A stretch of 64,000 nt of DNA from an uncultured Clostridium sp. (GTDB lineage: Bacteria > Bacillota > Clostridia > TANB77 > CAG-508): positions 330,114-394,113 of the forward strand of contig CANSPP010000001.1 in NCBI GenBank assembly GCA_947648905.1, written 5' to 3'. Under the pieces are notes generated by a model. The model was not told the origin of the DNA and made no database searches. It worked only from the letters and a program-made list of their open reading frames with translations. Positions 51,819-60,867 of this stretch are shown here, piece by piece (within the stretch, counting starts at the first letter, position 1; every line of letters starts with the position of its first letter). Made by a program: the position numbers and the translations under genes.

Positions 51819-53147
51819 ATGTTTAAAAACATACAAGGAAAAGTAATATTAATATTCTTTTTTGTAGGAATAACACTAATTGGTGGCATAAGTGCATTTT
51901 ATATTTGTTCAGTAGATAATATAACTTCTCAAATATCAGCTGGACAAATATCAAATATGGGACAAGCAATAGACCAATTAAATAATTTAAAATTAAATAC
52001 GGAAATATCATTAGGAATTGCGATTGCAATGTTTGTAATAGCTGGAATATTAATTTCTGCATTTTTATCTAAATTTGTAATATATCCACGAGACAAGATG
52101 ATAGAAAGTGAAGAAACTACACAAAAAAATCAAATAGAGACAATACTTTTACATATGACAGATGGAATTATTGCATTTAACAGAGAAGGGGAAATTATAT
52201 TAATAAACCCAGCAGCAAAAAAATTACTAAGTATTAGACCAGAAGACAACACATTTAACGATATATTTAGCAAGTTTAATTTAAATATAAATATGGAAAA
52301 AATCATTTATTTAGAAAACTGGACATCAACAGAACAAAGAATAGAAGTTGACGACAAATATGTAAATGTATTTTTTGCGCCATTTAGAGATGCAGAAGAT
52401 AGACCAGACGGAGTGATAGCAGTAATTCAAGATATAACAGAACATGTAAAACTAGACAATATGCAAAAAGAATTAGTAGCAGACGTATCACACGAACTAA
52501 AAACACCAATAACATCAATTATGGGATATGCAGACACATTGCTAGAAGGAGAATACGACAAAGAAACACAAGACAAATTCCTAAATGTAATAGCAACAGA
52601 AGCAAGAAGAATGGCAAAATTAGTAACAGACTTATTAACACTTTCACGTTATGACAATAATAAAAAATCAACACAAAAAGAACTATTTGATTTAGGAGAC
52701 TTAGTAAAAAAATGTCAAGATAAACTAGCAATAGAAATAAAGAAAAAAGAACATACAGTAAACAGCTTTGTAACAGCAGATGTACCACCAGTATATGCAG
52801 ATAAATATGATATTGAAAGAGTTGTATTAAATATACTAACAAATAGTATAAAATACACTCCAAATGGTGGTGAAATAAAAATATATGTAGGCTTTGTATA
52901 TAATGATGCATATATCAAAATATTTGATAATGGAATAGGAATACCAGAAGAAGACCTAAGTAGAATATTTGAAAGATTTTATCGTGTAGACAAAGCCCGT
53001 ACAAGAGAAATGGGTGGAACAGGATTAGGACTTTCAATAGCAAAAGAAATTCTAGACAAAAATGGCGGAAGCATTGACATTAGAAGTGTTGTAGGACAAG
53101 GTACAGAAGTTGTTATAAAAATTCCTACAAAAGTAGAAGAATATTAA
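51819..53147 (+). CDS. Membrane sensor histidine kinase (PhoR/WalK-like)
   Basis: A 442-residue protein. Two membrane spans (about 8-29 and 67-86) flank a short outside loop of about 35 residues. A PAS domain (about 107-205) begins ILLHMTDGIIAFNREGEIILINPAAKKL. The HisKA phospho-site is in VADVSHELKTPITSIMGYADT near residue 225, and the HATPase domain has LTNSIKYTPNGG, FDNGIGIPEEDL and GGTGLGLSIAKEI. A HAMP domain is not evident. It has no adjacent regulator; the OmpR-type regulator at 28045 is a possible partner. The gene starts 9 bp after murG, so it may be cotranscribed with the cell-wall operon. Confidence 0.93.
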   Translation: MFKNIQGKVILIFFFVGITLIGGISAFYICSVDNITSQISAGQISNMGQAIDQLNNLKLNTEISLGIAIAMFVIAGILISAFLSKFVIYPRDKMIESEETTQKNQIETILLHMTDGIIAFNREGEIILINPAAKKLLSIRPEDNTFNDIFSKFNLNINMEKIIYLENWTSTEQRIEVDDKYVNVFFAPFRDAEDRPDGVIAVIQDITEHVKLDNMQKELVADVSHELKTPITSIMGYADTLLEGEYDKETQDKFLNVIATEARRMAKLVTDLLTLSRYDNNKKSTQKELFDLGDLVKKCQDKLAIEIKKKEHTVNSFVTADVPPVYADKYDIERVVLNILTNSIKYTPNGGEIKIYVGFVYNDAYIKIFDNGIGIPEEDLSRIFERFYRVDKARTREMGGTGLGLSIAKEILDKNGGSIDIRSVVGQGTEVVIKIPTKVEEY

Positions 53148-53241
53148 TTGATAAATAATAAAAATTAATGTATAATGATTATTAGTGCATAACATAAGTT
53201 AATGTATAAAAAATAGAACATAAATGAGAGGAAATCAAATT

Positions 53242-53880
53242 ATGAGTGATTCATTAAAAGAAATTTTAGAATGGGCATATTGTATAATAATAGCATTAGT
53301 ACTAGCAATGGTATTTAGATATTTTATAGGAACACCAACAATAGTAAAGATGGAATCAATGAAACCAACACTAATAGAAGGACAAAGATTATGGTTAAAC
53401 AGATGGGGAAGAACAACAAAAACACTACCAAAAAAAGGAGATATAATCACATTTGAAGAACCAGTAAAAACAAGCTTTACAAGAGCAGAAATAGAAAATG
53501 CAAAACCAATAGCACAATATAATGAAATTAATGGAATGGAATGGTTTTTGAAAAACTTCTTAGAAATAGGAAAAAGAAGCTTTATAAAAAGAGTAATAGC
53601 ACTTCCTGGTGAACACGTACAAATAAAAAACGGAAAAGTATATATAAATGAACAAGAACTAGACGAACCATACTTACAACCAGGAATAGTAACAGACCTA
53701 ATCGGAAACGGAGTCGGATTTGATGACTTCATCGTACCAGAAAACTGCGTATTCGCAATGGGAGACAACAGAAGCCATAGCACAGACTGTAGAGCATTTG
53801 GATGTGTACCACTAGAAAAAATCGAAAGCACAGTAGCAATGAGAATATGGCCACTAGACAAGTGGGGCAAGGTAGAATAA
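53242..53880 (+). CDS. lepB: Signal peptidase I (prokaryotic type)
   Basis: A 212-residue protein with one N-terminal membrane span (about 10-29). The catalytic serine is in VKMESMKPTL near residue 39, and the lysine in SFIKRVIALPGEHV near residue 117; VPENCVFAMGDNRSHSTDCRAFG near residue 170 completes the family boxes. With a Ser-Lys dyad it differs from the two Ser-His SipW types. It removes signal peptides of general Sec substrates. ATG 53242 is chosen because AGAGGAA is ahead of it; ATG 53224 would add six residues. Confidence 0.94.
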   Translation: MSDSLKEILEWAYCIIIALVLAMVFRYFIGTPTIVKMESMKPTLIEGQRLWLNRWGRTTKTLPKKGDIITFEEPVKTSFTRAEIENAKPIAQYNEINGMEWFLKNFLEIGKRSFIKRVIALPGEHVQIKNGKVYINEQELDEPYLQPGIVTDLIGNGVGFDDFIVPENCVFAMGDNRSHSTDCRAFGCVPLEKIESTVAMRIWPLDKWGKVE

Positions 53881-53931
53881 TGTCCAATTGGGGACGTTTC
53901 TTTCTTGGACATTTTGTCCAATTTGGGACAC
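53881..53931. repeat. GGGAC/TGTCC intergenic repeat, compound copy
   Basis: TGTCCAATTGGGGACG, a T-rich centre, TTGGACA, and a second half ending TTTGGGACACA. It touches the lepB stop. Confidence 0.65.
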
Positions 53932-53958
53932 ATCTTCTATTAAGAGGGAGGATACAAA

Positions 53959-54807
53959 GTGTTTGAAAATATAATTGGAAATGAACCGATAAAAAAAATG
54001 TTAGAACAAGCGATAACTAATAACAAAATATCACATAGCTATATGTTTTTAGGTATCTCAGGTATAGGTAAGAGAATGCTTGCAAGAGAATTTGCAATAA
54101 AAGTACTAAAAGTAGGAGATACAGAAAATATACCAGATTTATTATATATAGAACCAGATGGGAACAGTATCAAAATAGAACAAATAAGGGAAATGCAAAA
54201 AAGAGTGCAAGAAAAACCAATTCAAGCTAGCAAAAAAGTGTATATAATAGATGAGGCAGATAAGATGACAAAAGAAGCTCAAAATTGTTTATTAAAAACA
54301 CTTGAAGAACCACCAGAATTTGTAACTATAATATTAATTGGAACAAATGAAAACGCATTTTTAACAACAATAAAATCAAGATGTATGATATTACATTTTA
54401 ATAGAATTAAAGATGAGCAATTAAAAAGATATTTGCAAGAAAACTATAATATGCAAAATATCACTCAAAATATGTTAGAAATGTACCAAGGAAGTATAGG
54501 TAAAGCAATTTACTTAAAAGATAAAGAAAATATTTATCAAGAATTGGAAAAGATATCAGAACAAATAAACACAAAAGATTTAATAGAAATAATGAAATCA
54601 GCAGAAATCTTATATAAAGAAAAAGATGAGATTTATGAAATGTTAGATTATATAAATATACTATTACTAAAAAAAGCAAAAGAAGATTACAGGTACACAA
54701 ATTGTATACAAATTGTGGAAAATACGAAAAAAAGGTTGAAACAAAATGCAAATTATGATATGAGTATAGATAATATGTTATTTAACATATGTGAAGAAAT
54801 TGCTTAG
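53959..54807 (+). CDS. holB: DNA polymerase III delta' subunit
   Basis: A 282-residue AAA+ protein. The start FENIIGNEPIKKMLEQAITNNKISHSYMFLG is typical, and a P-loop-like GISGIGKRM sits near residue 35. KKVYIIDEADKMTKEAQNCLLKTLEEPPEF (about 92-121) is the delta'/DnaX signature, and the sensor-1 arginine is in TIKSRCMI. The C-terminal collar region is short. Delta' is part of the clamp loader. GTG 53959 follows GGGAGGA. It is next to ricT, a common pairing in Firmicutes (holB-yaaT). Confidence 0.9.
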   Translation: MFENIIGNEPIKKMLEQAITNNKISHSYMFLGISGIGKRMLAREFAIKVLKVGDTENIPDLLYIEPDGNSIKIEQIREMQKRVQEKPIQASKKVYIIDEADKMTKEAQNCLLKTLEEPPEFVTIILIGTNENAFLTTIKSRCMILHFNRIKDEQLKRYLQENYNMQNITQNMLEMYQGSIGKAIYLKDKENIYQELEKISEQINTKDLIEIMKSAEILYKEKDEIYEMLDYINILLLKKAKEDYRYTNCIQIVENTKKRLKQNANYDMSIDNMLFNICEEIA

Positions 54808-54838
54808 TAAATAATTGCAAGCAAAGGGGAGAATTTAT

Positions 54839-55678
54839 TTGAAAAATATAGTAGGAGTAAGATTTAAAAAATTAGGCAAAATATACTTCTTTAATCCAAA
54901 ATACTTAAGAGTAAAAAAAGGAGACAAAGTAATAGTAGAAACAGCGCAAGGCGAAGAATATGGAGAAGTAGTAATACCAAATAGATATGTAGAAGACGAA
55001 AAAATAATAGAACCACTAAAAAAAGTAGTAAGATTAGCAAACCATAGAGACAACAAGCGCTTTGAAGAATGTAGAAAAATAGAAAAAGAAGCATATAAAC
55101 TTTGCCAAAAAAAGATAAAAGAGCATAAATTAGAAATGCAACTAACAGATGTAGAATGTAAATTTGATGACAGTAAAATGTTATTTTTCTTCATAGCAGA
55201 TGGAAGAATAGACTTCCGTGACCTAGTAAAAGAACTAGCAGCAGTCTATAAAACAAGAATAGAGTTACGTCAAATAGGTGTAAGAGACGAAGTAAAAAGA
55301 ATTGGCGGAAACGGAGTATGTGGTAGAGAACTATGCTGTTGCACATTTTTAAGTGACTTTGATGCTGTAACAATAAAAATGGCAAAAGAACAAAACATAT
55401 CACTAAATCCATCAAAAATATCAGGAAACTGTGGAAGACTAATGTGTTGCCTAAAATATGAAAGTGAAGTATATGAAGAAAAACTATCAAGACTACCTGA
55501 AATTGGTGAAAAAGTAAAAACACCAGATGGAGTAGGCGAAGTAGAAAGTGTGGAAACTTTAAAAGAAATAGTAAGAGTTAAAATAAAAGATGGAGAAGAA
55601 TATTTCTATAAAAAATATAACGCAGATGAAATAACTAGAGATTCAAAAGTTGTAGGAGGTGAAAAAAATGGCATATAA
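54839..55678 (+). CDS. ricT: PSP1-domain protein RicT (YaaT)
   Basis: A 279-residue protein with the PSP1 domain: KIYFFNPKYLRVKKGDKVIVETAQGEEYGEVV (about 12-44), FIADGRIDFRDLVKEL near residue 118 and VRDEVKRIGGNGVCGRELCCCTF near residue 148. Cysteines in CGRELCCC and GNCGRLMCCLKYE match those that help the RicA-RicF-RicT complex carry iron-sulfur clusters. RicT helps RNase Y mRNA maturation and, through Spo0A, sporulation. TTG 54839 with AAAGGGGAG fits the family start. The 3' end overlaps a ferredoxin gene by 11 bp. Confidence 0.92.
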   Translation: MKNIVGVRFKKLGKIYFFNPKYLRVKKGDKVIVETAQGEEYGEVVIPNRYVEDEKIIEPLKKVVRLANHRDNKRFEECRKIEKEAYKLCQKKIKEHKLEMQLTDVECKFDDSKMLFFFIADGRIDFRDLVKELAAVYKTRIELRQIGVRDEVKRIGGNGVCGRELCCCTFLSDFDAVTIKMAKEQNISLNPSKISGNCGRLMCCLKYESEVYEEKLSRLPEIGEKVKTPDGVGEVESVETLKEIVRVKIKDGEEYFYKKYNADEITRDSKVVGGEKNGI

Positions 55679-55838
55679 AATTACAGATAAATGTATATCT
55701 TGTGGAGCATGTGCAGCAGAATGTCCAGTAGGATGTATATCACAAGGTGATGATAAATTCGTAATAGACCAATCAGCATGTATTAGCTGTGGTACTTGTG
55801 CAGGGGTTTGCCCAGTTGAAGCACCAGTTGAAGAATAA
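55668..55838 (+). CDS. Two-[4Fe-4S] ferredoxin
   Basis: A 56-residue bacterial ferredoxin with two CxxCxxCxxxCP sets: CISCGACAAECP and CISCGTCAGVCP. It carries low-potential electrons for reactions such as pyruvate:ferredoxin oxidoreductase, whose genes begin at 62690. It starts inside the end of ricT (ATG 55668 with GGAGG), so the two are translationally coupled. That may reflect the need of the Ric complex for iron-sulfur chemistry, but this is inference. Confidence 0.95.
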   Translation: MAYKITDKCISCGACAAECPVGCISQGDDKFVIDQSACISCGTCAGVCPVEAPVEE

Positions 55839-55848
55839 TAAAACTTTT

Positions 55849-55938
55849 TGGGACAATTGGGGACGTTTCCTTTTGTCCCATTTTTGTCTATGGGGGACAT
55901 ATCTTTGTTCATAAAAGACGTTTTGGGACAAACCAAAA
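55849..55938. repeat. GGGACA...TGTCCC repeats, two adjacent copies
   Basis: Copy 1 (55849-55880) is nearly identical to 31283-31313. Copy 2 (about 55891-55938) is degenerate and ends TTTTGGGACAAACC. They fill the gap after the ferredoxin. Confidence 0.65.
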
Positions 55939-56043
55939 AAGTTTTAAAATAAGGATTGTTAAGCAAGCTAAAATTTTAGCTTGTTTTTCTGTTTTTTTTC
56001 TGTGATATGTGATATAATTGGAAAAAATATACGGAGAAACAGT

Positions 56044-56316
56044 ATGAATAAAATAGAAAAAGAATTAGAAGAATTTAAAAAGTTTAAAGAAAATTATCAA
56101 TACGAACTAAAGGAAGTAGAAGAAAGAGAAGACGGAGAATATTATGACGGAGAGCCATTAATTAATGAAAAAGGAAAAGAAGTTGGAGAATGTGATAAAT
56201 GGATTATTCATACAATGGGAACAAGAGAAAAGAGTGAAACTGTATTTACAAGATATGAGTTTGAAAAAGAATTGAATTGTTTGAAAGATTTTTTAAAGAA
56301 AGAAAAAAATAATTAG
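56044..56316 (+). CDS. Small charged hypothetical protein
   Basis: A 90-residue protein, mostly acidic and basic helices: an N-terminal helix (KIEKELEEFKKFKEN), a central DGEYYDGEPLINEKGKEVGECDKWIIHTMG segment and a helical tail. No membrane span, signal or known family. ATG 56044 follows ACGGAGA. It is followed closely by a membrane-protein gene. Confidence 0.55.
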   Translation: MNKIEKELEEFKKFKENYQYELKEVEEREDGEYYDGEPLINEKGKEVGECDKWIIHTMGTREKSETVFTRYEFEKELNCLKDFLKKEKNN

Positions 56317-56329
56317 GGAGAGGGACAAA

Positions 56330-57421
56330 TTGGAAGAACAAAAAATAGAAAACGAGCAAGTGCAAGAAAAAAAGCCAGTCAACAAAAAAATGACAATATT
56401 AAACTTCTTATTAATATTAGTAATATTTATAGGACTATTAATCTATATGTTTAGTGTAGATGGAATAGACAACATTATAAAAGTATTAAAAAGTGTTGAT
56501 TACAGATGGGTAATGTTAGGAGTAGTATGTCTAGGAATAAATTGGATTTGTGATGCAATTACATTATATATTCCGCTAAAGAGAATGTACAAAAAACAAA
56601 CATTAAAAAATGCATTTAAAGTAACAATGATAGGACAATTATTCAATAACATAACACCATTTGCATCAGGAGGGCAGCCAATGCAAGCATATGAACTAAG
56701 CAAAACCGGGAAAAGAGTAAGCGATTCTCTATCTGCAATGGCAATGAAATTTGTAATTACGCAAACAGCATTAGTATTAAGTACAATAGTTGTAGTATTA
56801 TTTGAATTTCAATTTTTCGCAGGACTAATGCAACAATATATTTGGATAGCAATTGCAGGATTTAGTGTAAACATATTAGCAATTGTAGGAGTGATTTTAG
56901 TAGGAATTAAGAAAAGAATAATAACATTTTTTACAACACCAATAATAAAATTTCTAGGAAAAATACACATATTGAAACATCCAGACCAAACAATAGAAAA
57001 ATTAGATAAAAGTATAGATAATTTTAGAGAACAATTTTTATATATGAAGCAAGAGAAAAAGATGGTTTTGAAAATGTTTATTTCTGCTACAATTCAAAGT
57101 TTTGCATATTATTCAATAACTTATATGGTTTATAGAGCATTTGGAAATAGTGGAGTAACATTTTGGCAAATTATCCCAACACAGGCAGTATTGTTATTAA
57201 TAATGATGTTTATTCCAACACCTGGTTCAGGTCTTGGCGCTGAAGGAGGATTTTATTTGTTGTTCCAATCAATATTTAAAGAGGGAACAATCAATATGTC
57301 TATCCTATTTTGGAGAATGTATACATTTTATTTACCAATAATAGTTGGCGCTTTGTTCTTAATTCCAACTAAAGGTGTTTTGAGAGAAAAAGAAAACAAT
57401 AAAAAGAAGCATTTAATATGA
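56330..57421 (+). CDS. Flippase-like/LPG-synthase-transmembrane (UPF0104) protein
   Basis: A 363-residue integral membrane protein with about eight helices. The pattern is that of the lysylphosphatidylglycerol synthase transmembrane (PF03706) family: NNITPFASGGQPMQAYEL near residue 104, VTMIGQLFN, and FIPTPGSGLGAEGGFYLLF near residue 300. The family includes the flippase half of MprF without its synthetase domain, so lipid or glycolipid movement is inferred. The start is TTG 56330 with GGGAGAGGG. The TGA stop lies in the terminator loop. Confidence 0.85.
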   Translation: MEEQKIENEQVQEKKPVNKKMTILNFLLILVIFIGLLIYMFSVDGIDNIIKVLKSVDYRWVMLGVVCLGINWICDAITLYIPLKRMYKKQTLKNAFKVTMIGQLFNNITPFASGGQPMQAYELSKTGKRVSDSLSAMAMKFVITQTALVLSTIVVVLFEFQFFAGLMQQYIWIAIAGFSVNILAIVGVILVGIKKRIITFFTTPIIKFLGKIHILKHPDQTIEKLDKSIDNFREQFLYMKQEKKMVLKMFISATIQSFAYYSITYMVYRAFGNSGVTFWQIIPTQAVLLLIMMFIPTPGSGLGAEGGFYLLFQSIFKEGTINMSILFWRMYTFYLPIIVGALFLIPTKGVLREKENNKKKHLI

Positions 57422-57433
57422 TGCTTCTTTTTG
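57401..57433. terminator. Bidirectional terminator overlapping a stop codon
   Basis: AAAAAGAAGCAT pairs fully with ATGCTTCTTTTT. It serves the flippase-like gene and the opposing glycosyltransferase gene. Confidence 0.88.
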
Positions 57434-57438
57434 TAATT

Positions 57439-58302
57439 TCATATGTTATACATTTCATATAATTCTTCTCTTAGAGCAGGAGATAAAGAATTGAATTTAT
57501 CTCTAAGCCGATTATTATAATCTTCAATAAAAAAAGCAAAATCTGAAATTGACAAATTATCAATAGTTTGAATATTTTTTATTGCATAATTATATGCTTT
57601 TACAAAATCTATTGCTCTAGACTTCTCAGAAAGTTCGTCACACTTATTTGTTATACTAGTAGAATTATTATATGTATAATTATATCCAATATAGCTAATA
57701 GTCACTACTTTTTGAGACTTTGCAATTAGAATAGGGATTAAAGCAATATCTTCATAACATTTTAAATTTGGAAAAGATAAAATATTAGAAAATACAGAAC
57801 GTTTAAATGCAAAAAGCCAATAAACAGCATACTTTTTACCAGGAAGAGACCACATTTTCAATGTTTGAATTCCTGAAGAGACCACATATAAAGAATCATT
57901 AAAGTTATATCTTTGATGATTTTTATAAGATACATCATTAATCAGGTTGCATTGATATCGAATAATATCAGGAGCGTTTAATTTACAAATATTGAAATAA
58001 AGATTTTCTAGAAGTTTTGGATTAATAGTGTCATCAGAATCTACAAATAAAATATATTCACCAGAAGATAATGTAATTCCTCTTTGGCGAGAAATAGATA
58101 CACCACTATTGGGAAAAGAATAAATTTTAATTCTAGAATCATTTTGAGCATACTTTTCTACTATGCAAAGGCTAGCATCTGTTGACCCATCATTAATTAC
58201 AATAATTTCAAAATCGCTAAAAGTTTGTGATAAAATGCTATCTATACAATTCCGAATAGATTTCTCAGAGTTGTATATTGGAATAATAATGCTAAATAAC
58301 AT
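57439..58302 (-). CDS. Family 2 glycosyltransferase, probable recent acquisition
   Basis: A 287-residue GT2 enzyme: SIIIPIYNSEKSIRNCIDSILSQTFSDFEIIVINDGSTD (1-40), the acidic metal motif FVDSDDTI near residue 93, and a C-terminal helical region. It lacks membrane spans and transfers a sugar to an unknown acceptor. Codon use differs from its neighbours: arginines are CGG (twice), CGC, CGA and CGT, where native genes use mainly AGA. The two CGG codons (58254 and 57510) must be read in frame as arginine for the GT2 domain to be intact. AGGAGGT precedes the ATG. It is probably horizontally acquired. Confidence 0.88.
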   Translation of the reverse strand: MLFSIIIPIYNSEKSIRNCIDSILSQTFSDFEIIVINDGSTDASLCIVEKYAQNDSRIKIYSFPNSGVSISRQRGITLSSGEYILFVDSDDTINPKLLENLYFNICKLNAPDIIRYQCNLINDVSYKNHQRYNFNDSLYVVSSGIQTLKMWSLPGKKYAVYWLFAFKRSVFSNILSFPNLKCYEDIALIPILIAKSQKVVTISYIGYNYTYNNSTSITNKCDELSEKSRAIDFVKAYNYAIKNIQTIDNLSISDFAFFIEDYNNRLRDKFNSLSPALREELYEMYNI

Positions 58303-58383
58303 AAAATTACCTCCTATTACAAAAATTAAAAACTTACAAGCTTCTAATTTCTAAAATATGTTACAAAATAAATTATACACCAC

Positions 58384-58427
58384 AATTTACATAAAATCAA
58401 TAAGCGGCAGCATATTTTATGTAGCTT
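58384..58427 (+). promoter_or_regulatory. Operator-like sites upstream of the GH3 gene
   Basis: AATTTACATAAAAT (58384-58397) and ATTTTATGTAGC (58414-58425) form an inverted arrangement. The first matches, in reverse, 13 of 14 bases of the palindrome ATTTTATGTAAAAT upstream of the ROK gene (62554). Confidence 0.5.
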
Positions 58428-58485
58428 ATTGAAATTTACTCCTAAATATGATATAAAATACTTACAAAAAACAAGGAGCGCGAAT

Positions 58486-60867
58486 ATGAAATATAAAGAA
58501 CTAATAGATAAAATGACCTTAGAAGAAAAAGCAAGTTTATGTGTAGGCAAAGATTACTGGCACAGTAAGGATATAGGAAGACTAAATGTACCAGAAATAA
58601 CAATGTCAGATGGACCACATGGATTAAGAGTTCAGATATCTAAAGCAGATAATTTAGGAATTAACGAAAGTGAGGTATCAACTTGTTTTCCAGCATCATC
58701 AACAATAGCTAATACTTGGAATAAAGAAGTGGCATATAAATTAGGAAAAACGCTTGGAGAAGAAGCGTTATATCAAGGCGTGAACATTGTATTAGGACCT
58801 GCAATTAATATAAAAAGAAGCCCATTATGTGGAAGAAATTTTGAATACTTTTCGGAAGATCCCTATTTAACTGGAATAATGGGAATAGAATATGTAAAAG
58901 GACTACAAGAAAACAACGTTGGAGCTTGCGTAAAGCACTTTGCAGTTAATAATCAAGAGAATAGAAGAAGAACAATAAACGCAGTAATTGATGAAAGAAC
59001 TTTAAGAGAAATTTATCTAAAGGCATTTGAAATGATAGTAAAAGAAGCCAATCCATGCTCGATTATGAGTGCATATAACAAGTTAAATGGAACATATTGC
59101 ACAGAAAACAAAAAGCTATTAGATATCTTAAAAAAAGAATGGAATTTCCAAGGAATTGTTATTACAGATTGGGGAGCAAACAATGATAGAGTAAAAGGTA
59201 TTTTAGCTGGAAATGAGTTAGAAATGCCTGGAGGAAGAGGCAATGGTGAAGAAGAAATTATAGAAGCGGTAAAAAGCGGTGAAATTCAAGAGCAATATTT
59301 AGATGAGATAGTAGATAGAATATTACAAATAGCATTTAAATTGAATGAAAAAAGGCAATTACAAGATTATGATAGAAAAGAACATCATCAAATAGCCTTA
59401 GAAATGGCAGAAGAAGCAGTAGTGCTATTAAAAAACGATAATAACATATTACCATTAAAAAATAAAAAAATAGCACTAATAGGTGATATGGCGAAAATAC
59501 CAAGATATCAAGGAGCAGGGAGTTCAACAATTAATCCATACCGATTAGAAAATGCATTTAACTGTTTTTTAGAAGAAGGATTTGATATTAGTTATGCAAA
59601 AGGATATGGAAGAATCGAGACAGAAGAAGATGTAAGATTAAGAAATGAAGCCATAAAAATAGCTAAAGAAAATGAAAGTGTAATAATTTTTGCAGGGCTA
59701 ACTGAAAATTATGAGTCAGAAGGAATGGACAGAACAACTTTAGAATTACCACAAAATCAAAATAAGCTAATAGACGAAATAAGTAAATATAACCCAAATA
59801 TAGTAGTAGTACTTTCAAATGGCTCACCAATAACAATGCCATGGAAAAATGATGTAAAAGCAATTATTACAGGATATTTAGGTGGGGAAGCAGGAGCAAA
59901 AGCAATAGTAAACTGTTTAATTGGAAAGGTTAATCCAAGTGGTAAATTAGCAGAAACATATCCACTAAAAATGGAAGATACACCATGTTATAAAAACTAT
60001 CCAGGAACAGAAGTAAGTGTAGAATATCAAGAGTCAATATTTGTAGGATATAGATATTATGATACAAATGAAGTTAAAGTATTATACCCATTTGGATATG
60101 GAATAAGTTATACAAAATTCGAATATTCAAATTTGAAAGTTGAAGAAAAAGAAAATATTAATTTGTCTTTCATAATAAAAAATGTTGGCGATGTAAAAGG
60201 AAAAGAAATTGCACAAGTCTATATCGGACAAGATAGACCAACTATCTTCAAACCGAGAAAAGAGTTAAAAGCTTTTGAAAAAATAGAATTAGGACCAGGA
60301 GAAGAAAAAACAGTAAAGATTATTTTACCAAAAGAAGCATTTGAATACTATAATATTGAAACAAAAAAATGGTCAATAGAAGAGGGAGAATACAATATTT
60401 TAGTTGGAAAATCTAGTGAAGAAATTGTATTAAAACAAAAAATTAGTATAAAATCAAATGATAAAAATATCTGTAAGGAATATCCAGAAGTATATAAAAA
60501 AGGAGATATTCAGAAAGTAACAGATAGTGAATTTGAGCAACTACTTGAAACTAAAATCCCCAAAAGATATATAGATTTGCAAGATATAACAGAAGAGAAT
60601 ACATTAGAACAAATAAAAGATACAAAAGTAGGAAAAGCAATATATGAAAATCAAATAACTAAAATGGATAAATTATTAAAAGAGCAGAATGTAAATAAGG
60701 CGACAAAAGTAATGATGGATTTGCAAAAGCCATTAAAAAAGTTTTATGAAAAGAAAAGTAGTAAATATACAAAAGAAATGGTTGAACAATTAATACAAAT
60801 TGCAAAAAATAATTTGGAATTTGAAGAATGTGAATTTTTGAAAAGATATATAGGAGTAGAAAAATGA
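58486..60867 (+). CDS. GH3 beta-glucosidase/glycosidase
   Basis: A 793-residue family 3 glycosidase. The N-terminal TIM barrel has MSDGPHGLRVQ near residue 42, NIKRSPLCGRNFEYFSEDP near residue 110, KHFAVNNQENRR near residue 150 and the nucleophile aspartate in GIVITDWGA near residue 226. The alpha/beta sandwich domain has GAGSSTINP and LGGEAGAKAIVNCLIGKVNPSGKLAETYP; a fibronectin III-like domain (about 545-650) and a helical C-terminal extension of about 130 residues follow. No signal peptide, so it acts on imported sugars. ATG 58486 follows AAGGAG. It overlaps the next gene (ATGA) and shares operators with the ROK gene. Confidence 0.94.
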   Translation: MKYKELIDKMTLEEKASLCVGKDYWHSKDIGRLNVPEITMSDGPHGLRVQISKADNLGINESEVSTCFPASSTIANTWNKEVAYKLGKTLGEEALYQGVNIVLGPAINIKRSPLCGRNFEYFSEDPYLTGIMGIEYVKGLQENNVGACVKHFAVNNQENRRRTINAVIDERTLREIYLKAFEMIVKEANPCSIMSAYNKLNGTYCTENKKLLDILKKEWNFQGIVITDWGANNDRVKGILAGNELEMPGGRGNGEEEIIEAVKSGEIQEQYLDEIVDRILQIAFKLNEKRQLQDYDRKEHHQIALEMAEEAVVLLKNDNNILPLKNKKIALIGDMAKIPRYQGAGSSTINPYRLENAFNCFLEEGFDISYAKGYGRIETEEDVRLRNEAIKIAKENESVIIFAGLTENYESEGMDRTTLELPQNQNKLIDEISKYNPNIVVVLSNGSPITMPWKNDVKAIITGYLGGEAGAKAIVNCLIGKVNPSGKLAETYPLKMEDTPCYKNYPGTEVSVEYQESIFVGYRYYDTNEVKVLYPFGYGISYTKFEYSNLKVEEKENINLSFIIKNVGDVKGKEIAQVYIGQDRPTIFKPRKELKAFEKIELGPGEEKTVKIILPKEAFEYYNIETKKWSIEEGEYNILVGKSSEEIVLKQKISIKSNDKNICKEYPEVYKKGDIQKVTDSEFEQLLETKIPKRYIDLQDITEENTLEQIKDTKVGKAIYENQITKMDKLLKEQNVNKATKVMMDLQKPLKKFYEKKSSKYTKEMVEQLIQIAKNNLEFEECEFLKRYIGVEK

